Position numbers and translations under genes: made by a program. Of a DNA stretch of 56,041 nt, positions 9,728 through 18,079 are shown piece by piece. The first letter of the stretch is position 1; each line of letters starts with the position of its first letter. A model generated the notes under the pieces. That model was given only the letters and a program-made list of their open reading frames with translations. It did no database searches and was not told the DNA's origin. This DNA comes from DATEJJ01 sp039649115 (GTDB lineage Bacteria; Actinomycetota; Actinomycetes; Mycobacteriales; Micromonosporaceae), in contig JBBWZQ010000106.1 of NCBI GenBank assembly GCA_039649115.1, positions 1 through 56,041 on the forward strand. The letters are read 5' to 3'.

Positions 9728-10681
9728 GTGGACACGACGTTGCCCGACGGGTGGGCGGTACGGCGCGGCGCCGCTGGCGACGTGCCGGAGCTGCTGGCGC
9801 TCACCACCGCCAGCGACCTCGAACATCTCCGCGAGGCGGACAGCACCGCGGACGAGATACGGGAGATCCTGACCAGCCCCAACGCCGCCTCCTGGCTCGT
9901 CACCGATCAGGCCGGGCAGGTGCTCGGCTGGGGCAGCCTGGAGAACGAGACGGCCGGCGACCGCGAGATGATGTCCGTGTACGTGTGGCCGCGGCGCGGC
10001 GAGCCGGCGCTGCAGCCGCTGATCGAGTTGCTGCTCGGTGAGGTCGCCGCCCGGGCCCGCGCCTTCGGCCACCCGCAGGTGACCGCGCGCAGCGGCATCC
10101 TGCCCACCGAGACGGAGCTGATCGGGGCGATGTGCGCGGCCGGGTTCCGGTTCGTGAAGCGGTACGCCCGGATGCGCGTCGCGCTGCGTGGCGACGAGGT
10201 GGCCCCGGCGATCCCGGACGGCGTGGCGTTGGACGAGGTGCGCCCGGACGACCTGCCGACCCTGCGCGCCTGCTACGACCTGCAGGCGGTCGCGTTCGCC
10301 GAGACCGACCACCCGGAGAACCGGGACTTCACCGCGTGGCTGGCCTGGCTGGACGGCTGGAGCAGCGTGCCGTGGGACGAGTGGCGGCTGGCCCGGGTGG
10401 CCGGCGAGCCGGCCGGCGTGCTCGTCTCCTCGAACCACCAGCTGGACCACGACGAGGGCTGGGTGAGCCGCCTCGCGGTGGCCCGCCGGTACCGGGGCAG
10501 GGGGCTGGGCCGCCTGCTGTTGCGCACCGCGTTCGCCCGGTACGCGGCCAAGGGACGCGGCAGCGCCGGGCTCGGCGTGGACCTGACCAACCCCACCGGC
10601 GCGTACGGGCTGTACGAGTCCGTGGGTATGACGCCGGTGTACGAGGCGGACGTCTACGACCTGGTGGTACCGGCTGCCTGA
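9728..10681 (+). CDS. GNAT-family N-acetyltransferase with two GNAT domains
   Basis: 317-residue tandem GNAT protein. The first domain (about 1-145) is degenerate; the second (about 150-317) carries the acetyl-CoA loop YRGRGLGRLLL, then TAFARYAAKG and the closing LYESVGM motif. Mycothiol synthase is also a double GNAT, but this protein does not look like MshD in detail, so the substrate is open. The start GTG 9728 fits the domain boundary. It is convergent with the cyclotransferase-like gene. Confidence 0.83.
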   Translation: MDTTLPDGWAVRRGAAGDVPELLALTTASDLEHLREADSTADEIREILTSPNAASWLVTDQAGQVLGWGSLENETAGDREMMSVYVWPRRGEPALQPLIELLLGEVAARARAFGHPQVTARSGILPTETELIGAMCAAGFRFVKRYARMRVALRGDEVAPAIPDGVALDEVRPDDLPTLRACYDLQAVAFAETDHPENRDFTAWLAWLDGWSSVPWDEWRLARVAGEPAGVLVSSNHQLDHDEGWVSRLAVARRYRGRGLGRLLLRTAFARYAAKGRGSAGLGVDLTNPTGAYGLYESVGMTPVYEADVYDLVVPAA

Positions 10682-10700
10682 CGCACACGACCGGCCGGCG

Positions 10701-11156
10701 TCAGGCGGTCGCCGTGCGGGTCGGACGGGAGCGCAGCTCGGCCACGTAGTCGGCCGGCGCGCCGGCCTGCTCGGCGGCGTTGGCGATCTCGGACAGGTAC
10801 CACGCGGTGGGCAGGCCGCCCTCGTACCCGTCGAACACGTAGACCCAGCCGGTCACGTCGCCGTCCAGCGTCGCCACCCGTACCGTCAGCTTCCGGTACG
10901 TGCCGGACACCGCACCCTCGACCTCGTCCAGCGAGGCCGCGTCCCACGGATGCACGTCGTAGAGGGCCACGAAGACCCGGTCGCCGGGCGATTCGACGAT
11001 CGTGGTGACCGCGCCCTCCCAGCCCAGCTCCACTTCACCCGCGAAGGTCAGCCGCCAGCCCTCCAGCCAGCCGGTGCCGGTCATCGGCGAGTGCGGGCAG
11101 AGGGCGCGCATGCGGGCGGGGTCGAGATTAGAGCCGTAGGCGGCGTAGTGACGCAC
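10701..11156 (-). CDS. Gamma-glutamylcyclotransferase-like (AIG2/GGCT fold) protein
   Basis: 151-residue protein with the GGCT signature HYAAYGSNLDPARM at its very N-terminus, where YGSN forms the substrate loop. The putative catalytic Glu is within DEVEGAV around residue 80. Family members release 5-oxoproline from gamma-glutamyl amines or peptides, but many bacterial ones are uncharacterised. The GTG start at 11156 follows TATCGT (11169-11164) by seven bases. It is divergent from the flavoprotein gene. Confidence 0.85.
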   Translation of the reverse strand: MRHYAAYGSNLDPARMRALCPHSPMTGTGWLEGWRLTFAGEVELGWEGAVTTIVESPGDRVFVALYDVHPWDAASLDEVEGAVSGTYRKLTVRVATLDGDVTGWVYVFDGYEGGLPTAWYLSEIANAAEQAGAPADYVAELRSRPTRTATA

Positions 11157-11228
11157 GGCGATGACGATAGTCCCCCCACGGGTTGAGAGAGAATACGACG
11201 GAGCGTGTCGAGTCGTGGAGGGCGTGCG

Positions 11229-12632
11229 ATGGGGCAGATCGTGATCATCGGTGGTGGTCCGGCCGGGTACGAGGCGGCCCTGGTCGCCGCGCAACTGGAC
11301 GCCGAGGTCACCGTGGTGGAGGCGGAGGGGGCCGGCGGTGCGTGCGTGCTGTCCGACTGCGTACCGTCCAAGACGTTCATCGCCTCGTCCGACGTGGTCA
11401 CCGCGTACCGGGACACCGAGGAGTTCGGGGTGCACGCGGGTGGGCTGGCCGCGGTCAGCGTGGACGCGCGGGTGGTACACGCCCGGGTGAAGCGGCTCGC
11501 CCTGGCCCAGTCGGCGGACATCTACGCCAAGCTGACCAAGGCCGGCGTCACGGTGGTACGCGGGAACGCCCGGCTCGGTGCCAACACGCTCAGTCACACG
11601 CATTCGGTACAGGTGACGCCGGAGGACGATCACTCTCCGTACCTCCTCGACGCCTCGACCGTGCTGCTCGCGACCGGCGCCACGCCGCGCATCCTGCCGG
11701 ACGCGGAGCCGGACGGTGAGCGCATCCTGACCTGGCGGCAGATCTACGACCTCGACGAGCTGCCGTCGCACCTGATCGTGATCGGTTCGGGGGTCACCGG
11801 CGCCGAGTTCGCCTCCGCCTACCTGGCCATGGGCATCCCGGTCACCCTCGTCTCCAGCCGGGACCGGGTGATGCCGCACGAGGACCCCGACGCGGCGGTG
11901 GCCATCGAGCGGGTGTTCCGGGCGAGGGGGATGACCATCCTCAACAACTCGCGCGCCAGCTCCGTCACCCGCTCGGCGCGCGGCGTCGCGGTCGCGCTGG
12001 CCGACGGCCGGGTGGTGGCCGGATCGCACGCGCTGATGGCGGTGGGATCGGTACCCAACACCGGCGCGCTGGGGCTGGACGACTACGGCGTGCTGGTGTC
12101 ACCCGCCGGCTACGTGTCCGTGGACCGGGTCTCGCGTACCAACGTGCCGGGCGTCTACGCCGCCGGCGACTGTACCGGCCTGCTGCCGCTGGCGAGCGTC
12201 GCCGCGATGCAGGGCCGGATCGCGATGTGGCACGCGCTGGGCGAGGCGGTCACCCCGCTGCGCCTCAAGACGGTGGCCGCCAACGTGTTCACCGATCCGG
12301 AGTTGGCCTCGGTGGGCGTCAGCCACGAGGAGTTGGCGTCCGGCCGGGTACCGGCGCGCCAGGTGACGCTGTCGCTGGACGGCAACGCGCGGGCGAAGAT
12401 GGCCGGCGTCCAGGACGGCTTCGTGAAGCTGTTCTGCCGGCCCGCCTCCGGCAACATCATCGGCGGCGTGGTGGTGGCGCCCAAGGCGAGCGAGCTGATC
12501 CTGCCGATCGCGATGGCCGTGGAAAACCACCTGACCGTGGACCAGCTCGCCCACACCATCACCATCTACCCGTCGCTGTCCGGCTCGATCGCCGAGGCGG
12601 CCCGGCAGCTGATGCACCACGAGTTCGAGTGA
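11229..12632 (+). CDS. lpdA: NAD(P)H-quinone dehydrogenase, flavin disulfide-reductase family
   Basis: 467-residue FAD flavoprotein of the dihydrolipoamide-dehydrogenase fold. The FAD motif IIGGGPAGYEAAL is at residues 6-18, a second dinucleotide motif VIGSGVTGAEFASAY lies mid-protein, and AAGDCTG binds FAD. The redox pair Cys39/Cys44 (ACVLSDC) is intact. The C-terminal His-Glu pair of true lipoamide dehydrogenases (HAHPTLSE) is replaced by IYPSLSGS. That points to the LpdA/Rv3303c quinone-reductase type, not an alpha-ketoacid dehydrogenase subunit. ATG 11229 has GGAGG nine bases upstream; GTG 11205 just after TACGAC is an alternative start. Confidence 0.85.
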   Translation: MGQIVIIGGGPAGYEAALVAAQLDAEVTVVEAEGAGGACVLSDCVPSKTFIASSDVVTAYRDTEEFGVHAGGLAAVSVDARVVHARVKRLALAQSADIYAKLTKAGVTVVRGNARLGANTLSHTHSVQVTPEDDHSPYLLDASTVLLATGATPRILPDAEPDGERILTWRQIYDLDELPSHLIVIGSGVTGAEFASAYLAMGIPVTLVSSRDRVMPHEDPDAAVAIERVFRARGMTILNNSRASSVTRSARGVAVALADGRVVAGSHALMAVGSVPNTGALGLDDYGVLVSPAGYVSVDRVSRTNVPGVYAAGDCTGLLPLASVAAMQGRIAMWHALGEAVTPLRLKTVAANVFTDPELASVGVSHEELASGRVPARQVTLSLDGNARAKMAGVQDGFVKLFCRPASGNIIGGVVVAPKASELILPIAMAVENHLTVDQLAHTITIYPSLSGSIAEAARQLMHHEFE

Positions 12633-12639
12633 GGATCCG

Positions 12640-13473
12640 TCAACCGCTGCTGCTGTAGGCCCGCCTGCGGAAGCTGGCCAGGCCGGTGTAGGTGAACACC
12701 AGCGACGAGCCGAGCAGCGCCACCAGGCAGATCCACACCGGTACGTGCGCCACCTCGCTGGACGGAAGCAGCGCCGCCCGCACCCCCTCCGCGCAGTACG
12801 TCAGCGGGTTGAGCGAGGTGACCACCTGGAACCAGCGCAGGTTGTCCAGCGAGTGCCACGGGTACTGGGTGGCGCCGGTGAACATCAGCGGCGTGAAGAT
12901 CACCGCGAACAGGATGCTGATCTTCGAGGTGGGTACCAGGCAGCCCATCGTGATGCCGATGCCGGCACCGACCCAGGAGCCGAGCAGCAGCGCCAGCACC
13001 AGCAGCGGCAGCCCGGCCGGGTGCCACGGCGCCGAGCCGAGCACGAGCGCGCCGATCGGGTAGATGATGATCCCCGAGAGCACGCCGCGCAGCGCGGCGA
13101 TCAGCAGCTTCTCCACGGCGACCAGGTCCACCGGCAGCGGTGCCAGCAGCCGGTCCTCGATCTCCTTGGTCCAGCCGAATTCCATGATGAGCGGGAAGGC
13201 CACGCTCTGCAGCGCGGTCAGGAACGCGCTGAGCGCGATGATGCCGGCCAGCAGCAGGTTGCCGTACCCCTGCTGCACGTACCCCGCGCCGGTGAGCACC
13301 TTGGCGAAGATGAACAGCATGAACAGCGGTGTGAGGGCGACCTGCACCATCAGCACCCAGAACTCCTTGCCGGTCACGAACAGGTCCCGCCACAGGATCG
13401 CGACGAATGCCTGCCACGCGGTCGATCGGCTGGACCGGGCGGGTACCCGCGCCGCGACGTCCACCGTGGTCAC
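12640..13473 (-). CDS. ABC-2 type exporter permease
   Basis: 277-residue membrane protein with about six hydrophobic segments, typical of DrrB-like ABC-2 permeases. The N-terminal arm is cytoplasmic. Its GTG start overlaps the stop of the upstream ATPase gene by four bases (GTGA, 13470-13473), so translation is probably coupled. It is the last gene of a marR-ATPase-permease operon. The substrate is likely a hydrophobic compound or drug, but nothing in the sequence specifies it. Confidence 0.9.
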   Translation of the reverse strand: MTTVDVAARVPARSSRSTAWQAFVAILWRDLFVTGKEFWVLMVQVALTPLFMLFIFAKVLTGAGYVQQGYGNLLLAGIIALSAFLTALQSVAFPLIMEFGWTKEIEDRLLAPLPVDLVAVEKLLIAALRGVLSGIIIYPIGALVLGSAPWHPAGLPLLVLALLLGSWVGAGIGITMGCLVPTSKISILFAVIFTPLMFTGATQYPWHSLDNLRWFQVVTSLNPLTYCAEGVRAALLPSSEVAHVPVWICLVALLGSSLVFTYTGLASFRRRAYSSSG

Positions 13474-14561
13474 CGCAGCCCCCTTCCGGTGAGGTTGATG
13501 AAGACGTCCTCCAGGCTCGGCTGTCCGATGTGGACGTCGGTGAGCGTCGCCGACCGGGCGGCCAGCGCGGTCACCACCGGTCCGAGCCGCGCGGCGGGAT
13601 CGTGGTCGAGGTACAGCCGCAGTTGCGCCGGTGCGGCGTCCAGGACCGCGGTGCCTGTCGCCCGCGCCCCGTCGCCGCCGCCCGCCATGCTGAAGCCGCC
13701 CGCGCCGCCCGGGCCGCCCGCGCCGACGCCGGCGGACGCGGCCGCCGGCGCGGCGACCCGCTCGCCCTTCTGCACGCCGTCCACGGTCAGCAGCGCGGAC
13801 AGCACGGAATCGACGTCGTCGCCGGGCCCGGGGACCACGGTGATGTCGAGTACTGACTGGCCGGTCAGTCCGCGGATGAGCGCCGCGGGGCTGTCCATCG
13901 CCAGCAGCTTGCCGTGGTCGACGATGCCGACCCGGTCGGTCAGTTCGGCCGCCTCGTCCATGTCGTGCGTGGTGAGCACGATCGTCACCCCCCGGCCGCG
14001 CATCTCCCGGATGCGGTCCCAGACGAACAGCCGCGCCTGCGGGTCCAGGCCGGTGGTCGGCTCGTCGAGGAAGAGCACCGCGGGCTCGTGGATCAGCGCA
14101 CGCGCGATCATCAGGCGCTGCGCCATGCCGCCCGAGTACCAGTCCACCTTGACGTCGGCCTGGCTCTCCAGGCCGAACTGGTCCAGCAGTTCGGCGGCGC
14201 GGGTGTTGCGTTCAGCCCGGCCCACGCCGTGGTACGCGGCGTGGAAGGTGAGGTTCTGCCTGGGTGTCAGCGCCCGGTCGAGGTTGGGTCGCTGGGATAC
14301 CACCGCCAGCCGGGTGCGCGCCGCCACCGGAGCGCGCAGCACGTCGATCCCGGCCAGTCGCGCCTCGCCGCTGGTGGCCTTCAACCGTGTGGTGAGGATG
14401 CCGACCGTGGTCGTCTTGCCCGCGCCGTTCGGGCCGAGCAGCCCGAAGACCTCACCGGACGCGACACCGAAGGTCAGCCTGTCGACCGCGTTCACGTCCC
14501 GCTTCGGGTACCGCTTGACCAGATCGCTGACCTCGACGGCGTTGCCGCCGTTTACTGCCAT
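13470..14561 (-). CDS. ABC transporter ATP-binding protein, DrrA-like
   Basis: 363-residue ATPase with Walker A GPNGAGKTTT, signature YSGGMAQRL, Walker B VLFLDEP and the switch His in TTHDMDEA. A C-terminal extension contains a Gly/Ala-rich insert near residues 270-300 and the PSLEDVFINLTGR tail typical of DrrA-like ATPases. The start lies 2 bp after the marR stop. It powers the adjoining permease, and the MarR gene in front suggests inducible expression. Confidence 0.92.
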   Translation of the reverse strand: MAVNGGNAVEVSDLVKRYPKRDVNAVDRLTFGVASGEVFGLLGPNGAGKTTTVGILTTRLKATSGEARLAGIDVLRAPVAARTRLAVVSQRPNLDRALTPRQNLTFHAAYHGVGRAERNTRAAELLDQFGLESQADVKVDWYSGGMAQRLMIARALIHEPAVLFLDEPTTGLDPQARLFVWDRIREMRGRGVTIVLTTHDMDEAAELTDRVGIVDHGKLLAMDSPAALIRGLTGQSVLDITVVPGPGDDVDSVLSALLTVDGVQKGERVAAPAAASAGVGAGGPGGAGGFSMAGGGDGARATGTAVLDAAPAQLRLYLDHDPAARLGPVVTALAARSATLTDVHIGQPSLEDVFINLTGRGLR

Positions 14562-14563
14562 CT

Positions 14564-15124
14564 CTACTTCTCCCCGTCTCGTGATGACCCCGGCCGGTCC
14601 GGCGCCGCCGCCTGGTCGGCGCACTCGTCGGCCGTGTCGCGGTTCTTCATGATCAGCTCGATCAGGTATTCCCTTATCACCGCCTCCTTCTCCGGGTCCT
14701 GCTCGGCGGCCGTGGGCACGAACACCTCGTAGATCTGCCGGCCCACCTCGCTGACCCGCTTCCTGCCGGCCTCGGTGGCGACCAGCCAGACCACCCGGCG
14801 GTCCTTGTCGTCGCGCTCGCGGCGCACGTAGCCCGCCTTCGCGAGGGTGTCGACGACACCGGTGAGCGTGCCCGGGGCGATCCAGCACCGGCGGGCGAGC
14901 TCGGCGTGCGTGGCCCGCCCCGGCGTACCCTTCTGGAAGCCGCGCCCGGCGCCCCAGGTGAGCACGGTCAGCACCGACGCGCCGGCCGGGGTCAGCCCGT
15001 GCTGGCGCCCCATCACCTTGCCGAACCGTTGGCCGGTCACATGGCCGGCGAGCGCCACGAGCCGCAGGAGCGGGTCCTCCTCCAGTGTCTTGTGGAGTTC
15101 ATCGTCGTCCGGGTCCGCCGCCAC
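14564..15124 (-). CDS. MarR-family transcriptional regulator
   Basis: 186-residue winged-helix repressor. The recognition region is THAELARRCWIAPGTLTGVVDTLAKAGYV, followed by the wing RERDDKDRRVVWL, the classic MarR wing. It heads an operon with the ABC exporter genes. A 27-bp near-palindrome lies directly on its promoter, so autorepression with release by a ligand is expected. The GTG start at 15124 sits seven bases after TAACCT, giving a leaderless mRNA. The acidic or polar C-terminal tail is unremarkable. Confidence 0.92.
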   Translation of the reverse strand: MAADPDDDELHKTLEEDPLLRLVALAGHVTGQRFGKVMGRQHGLTPAGASVLTVLTWGAGRGFQKGTPGRATHAELARRCWIAPGTLTGVVDTLAKAGYVRRERDDKDRRVVWLVATEAGRKRVSEVGRQIYEVFVPTAAEQDPEKEAVIREYLIELIMKNRDTADECADQAAAPDRPGSSRDGEK

Positions 15125-15131
15125 GCGAAGA

Positions 15132-15160
15132 AGGTTAGCAGCCTAATTGTTAGGCAGCAA
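15132..15160 (-). promoter_or_regulatory. Promoter of the marR-ABC operon
   Basis: On the minus strand: -35 TTGCTG (15160-15155), a 17-bp spacer and -10 TAACCT (15137-15132). The GTG start at 15124 follows seven bases later. Spacing is textbook for the housekeeping sigma factor. Confidence 0.75.
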
Positions 15161-15161
15161 A
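15135..15161. promoter_or_regulatory. MarR operator (27-bp near-perfect palindrome)
   Basis: Arms TTAGCAGCCTAA and TTAGGCAGCAAA around TTG match as inverted repeats at 10 of 12 positions. The core CCTAA-TTG-TTAGG resembles MarR-type sites. It covers both the -35 and the start of the -10, so bound repressor would exclude RNA polymerase. It may also affect the divergent ybjQ promoter about 40 bp away. Confidence 0.75.
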
Positions 15162-15209
15162 GCATCAACTGTGAGAAGAGTGTCCCGGCCGACCGCCTAT
15201 CCTGACGGC

Positions 15210-15638
15210 ATGCTGGTGGTGACGAGTAACGAGATCCCGGGTTACGAGATCCGGGCCGTATATGGCGAGGTCTTCGGCGTCACGGTACGTGCCCGCAATG
15301 TGGGAGCCGGGTTCACGGCCGGCTTCCGCTCCATCGGCGGCGGTGAGATCCCGGAGATGACCCAGTTGCTCCTGCAGAGCCGCAACGAGGCCATGGGTCG
15401 CATGATCTACCAGGCACAGCAGCGGGGCGCCAACGGGATCGTCGCGTTCCGCTTCGACAACGGCGAGATCGCGGGCCGGTGGACGGAGATCTGCGCGTAC
15501 GGCACCGCGATCTGGGCCGCGCCGGCCACCGAGGACGCCAAGCGCCAGTACGAGGCGATGGTCCAGGCCGGCCGCATGCCGCACCAGACGCAGTACGCGA
15601 CGAACGTCAGCGAGTACGGCCCGCGCCAGAGCCACTGA
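15210..15638 (+). CDS. YbjQ-family (DUF74) protein
   Basis: 142-residue protein of the YbjQ/UPF0145 family, which forms small oligomers with a proposed metal-binding role. It opens MLVVTSNEIPGYEI, with the conserved core NEAMGRMIYQAQQRGANGIVAFRFD. A C-terminal tail of about 35 residues makes it longer than the usual 105-110. TATCCT (15198-15203) lies six bases before ATG 15210. The gene is divergent from marR. Confidence 0.87.
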   Translation: MLVVTSNEIPGYEIRAVYGEVFGVTVRARNVGAGFTAGFRSIGGGEIPEMTQLLLQSRNEAMGRMIYQAQQRGANGIVAFRFDNGEIAGRWTEICAYGTAIWAAPATEDAKRQYEAMVQAGRMPHQTQYATNVSEYGPRQSH

Positions 15639-15647
15639 CCGGGCGGG

Positions 15648-17402
15648 TCAAGCGAGGGTGCAGATGACGGCGCCGGCGGTGACCACCTCGCCGACGGCCG
15701 CCGCCAGACCGGTCACCACACCCGCCTTGTGGGCGTTCAGCGGCTGCTCCATCTTCATCGCCTCGAGCACGACGATCAGGTCGCCCTCGTCGACAGCGTC
15801 CCCTTCGGACACCGCGATCTTCACGATGGTGCCCTGCATGGGAGAGGTGAGAGCGTCGCCGCCGACCGCGCGGGCGGTCCTGCGGCCCCCGCCGCGCCGG
15901 GGGGCTGACCTGGACGCGGCGGGGACGGCAGTAGGACTACCCAGCGACGCGGGCAGGGAAACCTCGATGCGTTTCCCGCCCACCTCGACGACGACGGTCT
16001 CCCGCTCCGGCGCCGCGGCCTCCACATCGGACACCGCCGGGAACGGCGGTACCCCGCCGGCCCACTCGGTCTCGATCCAGCGCGTGTGTACCCGGAACGG
16101 TTCGTCCACAAAGGCGGGATCGCGCGTGACGAGCCGGTGGAACGGCAGCGCGGTCGCCATGCCCTCGACGACCATCTCGGCGAGGGCCCGCCTGGCCCGC
16201 TCCAGCGCCTCGGTCCGCGTCTCGCCGTACACGACCACCTTCGCCAGCAGCGAGTCGAAGTTGCCGCCGATCACGGTGCCCGCCTCGATGCCGGTGTCCA
16301 CGCGTACCCCCGGACCCGCCGGCAGCCGCAGCGCGGTGACCGTGCCCGGTGCCGGCAGGAAGTTGCGGCCCGGGTCCTCCCCGTTGATCCGGAACTCGAT
16401 CGCGTGCCCGCGTGGCGCCGGGTCCCCGGCCAGCCGCAGCTTGTCCCCGGCGGCGATCCGGAACTGCTCGCGCACCAGGTCGATGCCGGCGGTCTCCTCG
16501 GTGACCGGGTGCTCGACCTGCAGGCGGGTGTTCACCTCCAGGAAGCTGATCGTCCCGTCCACGCCCACCAGGTACTCCACCGTGCCGGCGCCGTGGTAGC
16601 CGGCCGCGCGGCAGATGGCCTTGGCGCTCTCGTGGATCTGGCCGCGCTGCTCGTCGGTGAGGAAGGGCGCCGGCGCCTCCTCGACCAGCTTCTGGTGCCG
16701 GCGCTGCAGGGAGCAGTCCCGGGTGCCCACGACCACCACGTTGCCGTGCTGGTCGGCGAGCACCTGGGCCTCGACGTGGCGCGGCCGGTCCAGGTACCGC
16801 TCGACGAAGCACTCGCCCCGCCCGAAGGCGGCGACCGCCTCGCGGGTGGCCGAGGCGAACAGCTCCGGGATCTCCGCGAGCGAGCGGGCCACCTTGAGCC
16901 CCCGCCCGCCCCCGCCGAACGCGGCCTTGATGGCCACCGGCAGCCCGTACGCCTTGGCGAACTCCACGATCTCGTCAGCACCCCGGGCCGGCTCGGCGGT
17001 ACCCGGTACCAGCGGCGCGCCGGCCCGCTGCGCGATGTGCCGGGCGGTCACCTTGTCGCCGAGATCCCGGATGGCCTGCGGGCTCGGTCCGATCCAGGTG
17101 AGTCCCGCCCCGATCACGGCGGCGGCGAAGTCGGCGTTCTCGGCGAGGAAGCCGTAGCCCGGGTGCACCGCGTCGGCGCCGGAGCGCGCGGCGATGTCGA
17201 TCAGCTTGTCGACGCGCAGGTAGGTGTCCGCGGCCGTGTCGCCGCCGAGGGCGTACGCCTCGTCGGCGAGCGTGGCGTGCGGCGCGTCCCGGTCGGAGTC
17301 GGCATAGACCGCCACCGAGCCCAGGTCGGCGTCCCGGCAGGCCCGGATGACACGTACCGCGATCTCGCCCCGGTTGGCGATGAGGACCTTAGCCAGGCGC
17401 AT
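15648..17402 (-). CDS. accA: Acyl-CoA carboxylase alpha subunit (biotin carboxylase + BCCP)
   Basis: 584-residue AccA-type subunit: biotin carboxylase domain (about 1-450) with AFGGGGRGLKV and the catalytic segment FLEVNTRLQVEHPVTE, a linker, then a biotinyl domain with Lys550 in EAMKMEQ. It makes carboxybiotin for the AccD carboxyltransferase encoded 7 kb downstream. BirA, also encoded here, should biotinylate Lys550. The start is ATG 17402 (MRLAKVLIANRGE), seven bases after TACACT (17415-17410). It is divergent from padR and corresponds to accA3 in the mycobacterial gene order. Confidence 0.93.
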   Translation of the reverse strand: MRLAKVLIANRGEIAVRVIRACRDADLGSVAVYADSDRDAPHATLADEAYALGGDTAADTYLRVDKLIDIAARSGADAVHPGYGFLAENADFAAAVIGAGLTWIGPSPQAIRDLGDKVTARHIAQRAGAPLVPGTAEPARGADEIVEFAKAYGLPVAIKAAFGGGGRGLKVARSLAEIPELFASATREAVAAFGRGECFVERYLDRPRHVEAQVLADQHGNVVVVGTRDCSLQRRHQKLVEEAPAPFLTDEQRGQIHESAKAICRAAGYHGAGTVEYLVGVDGTISFLEVNTRLQVEHPVTEETAGIDLVREQFRIAAGDKLRLAGDPAPRGHAIEFRINGEDPGRNFLPAPGTVTALRLPAGPGVRVDTGIEAGTVIGGNFDSLLAKVVVYGETRTEALERARRALAEMVVEGMATALPFHRLVTRDPAFVDEPFRVHTRWIETEWAGGVPPFPAVSDVEAAAPERETVVVEVGGKRIEVSLPASLGSPTAVPAASRSAPRRGGGRRTARAVGGDALTSPMQGTIVKIAVSEGDAVDEGDLIVVLEAMKMEQPLNAHKAGVVTGLAAAVGEVVTAGAVICTLA

Positions 17403-17481
17403 GCCGGGCAGTGTAAACCGGCGGTAGCCGGAGTACCGTGCGGCGAAGCCCGTACTCAAACTTGGCTATTACTCTGGTGGC
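17403..17481. promoter_or_regulatory. Divergent accA / padR promoter region
   Basis: The accA -10 TACACT (minus, 17415-17410) and the padR -10 TACTCT (plus, 17470-17475) lie seven and six bases from their starts. A TCAAACTTGG box (17456-17465) sits just upstream of the padR -10; the same nine-base core recurs at the exporter promoter 580 bp away. A CCGGC-TACC-GCCGG type hairpin lies between. Confidence 0.5.
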
Positions 17482-18027
17482 GTGTCGACAACCCGGATGT
17501 TGATCCTTGGCACGGTGCGCCTGTTCCAGCCGGTACACGGCTATGACGTGCGCCGGGAGTTGCTGAGCTGGCATGCCGACGAGTGGGCGAACATCGCGCC
17601 CGGCTCGGTGTACCACGCGCTCAACAAGCTGGCCGACGAGGGACTGCTGCACGAGGTCAGCAAGGAGCAGGTGGGCGCGCGGCCGGCGCGGACCACGTAC
17701 GAGATCACCGACAAGGGCGAGGCGGAGTTCCAGGACCTGCTACGCCGGTACTGGTGGGAGTACAAGGAGCCGAGCAACCCGTTCACCGCGGCGTACGTGT
17801 TCCTGCCCGCGCTGTCCCCGGCCGAGGGGGTGGCCGCGCTGCGCAACCGGGCGCGGATGCTGCGGCTGATCGCGAACCGGGGACAGGTGCGGCTGGGCGT
17901 GCTGGATGAGGCCAAGCCGGCGCACGTGCTGGAGCTGTTCCGGCTCGAGGTGGACCTGGCCACGATCGAGGCCACCTGGTGCGAGCGGGTGGCCGATCGC
18001 CTGGCGACTGGCGACCTTACGACATAA
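17482..18027 (+). CDS. PadR-family transcriptional regulator
   Basis: 181-residue PadR regulator. The N-terminal winged helix (about 1-85) contains HGYDVRREL, APGSVYHALNKLADEGLL and TYEITDKGEAEF, the PadR hallmark. The C-terminal helical domain (Vir_act_alpha_C-like) mediates dimerisation. It is followed 52 bp later by an ABC exporter pair that it likely represses. The GTG start at 17482 follows TACTCT by six bases. A shared TCAAACTTG box before both padR and the exporter suggests one operator family. Confidence 0.92.
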   Translation: MSTTRMLILGTVRLFQPVHGYDVRRELLSWHADEWANIAPGSVYHALNKLADEGLLHEVSKEQVGARPARTTYEITDKGEAEFQDLLRRYWWEYKEPSNPFTAAYVFLPALSPAEGVAALRNRARMLRLIANRGQVRLGVLDEAKPAHVLELFRLEVDLATIEATWCERVADRLATGDLTT

Positions 18028-18037
18028 CAAGCAATAT

Positions 18038-18079
18038 TCAAACTTGACCTCACGCGACATATCGCGTTAGGGTGTTCGC
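18038..18079 (+). promoter_or_regulatory. Promoter and putative PadR box of the ABC exporter
   Basis: TCAAACTTGA (18038-18047) overlaps the -35 TTGACC (18044-18049). An 18-bp spacer leads to -10 TAGGGT (18068-18073), and the ATG at 18080 is six bases on (leaderless). The spacer holds a small inverted repeat CGCGA-CATA-TCGCG (18053-18066). Confidence 0.65.
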
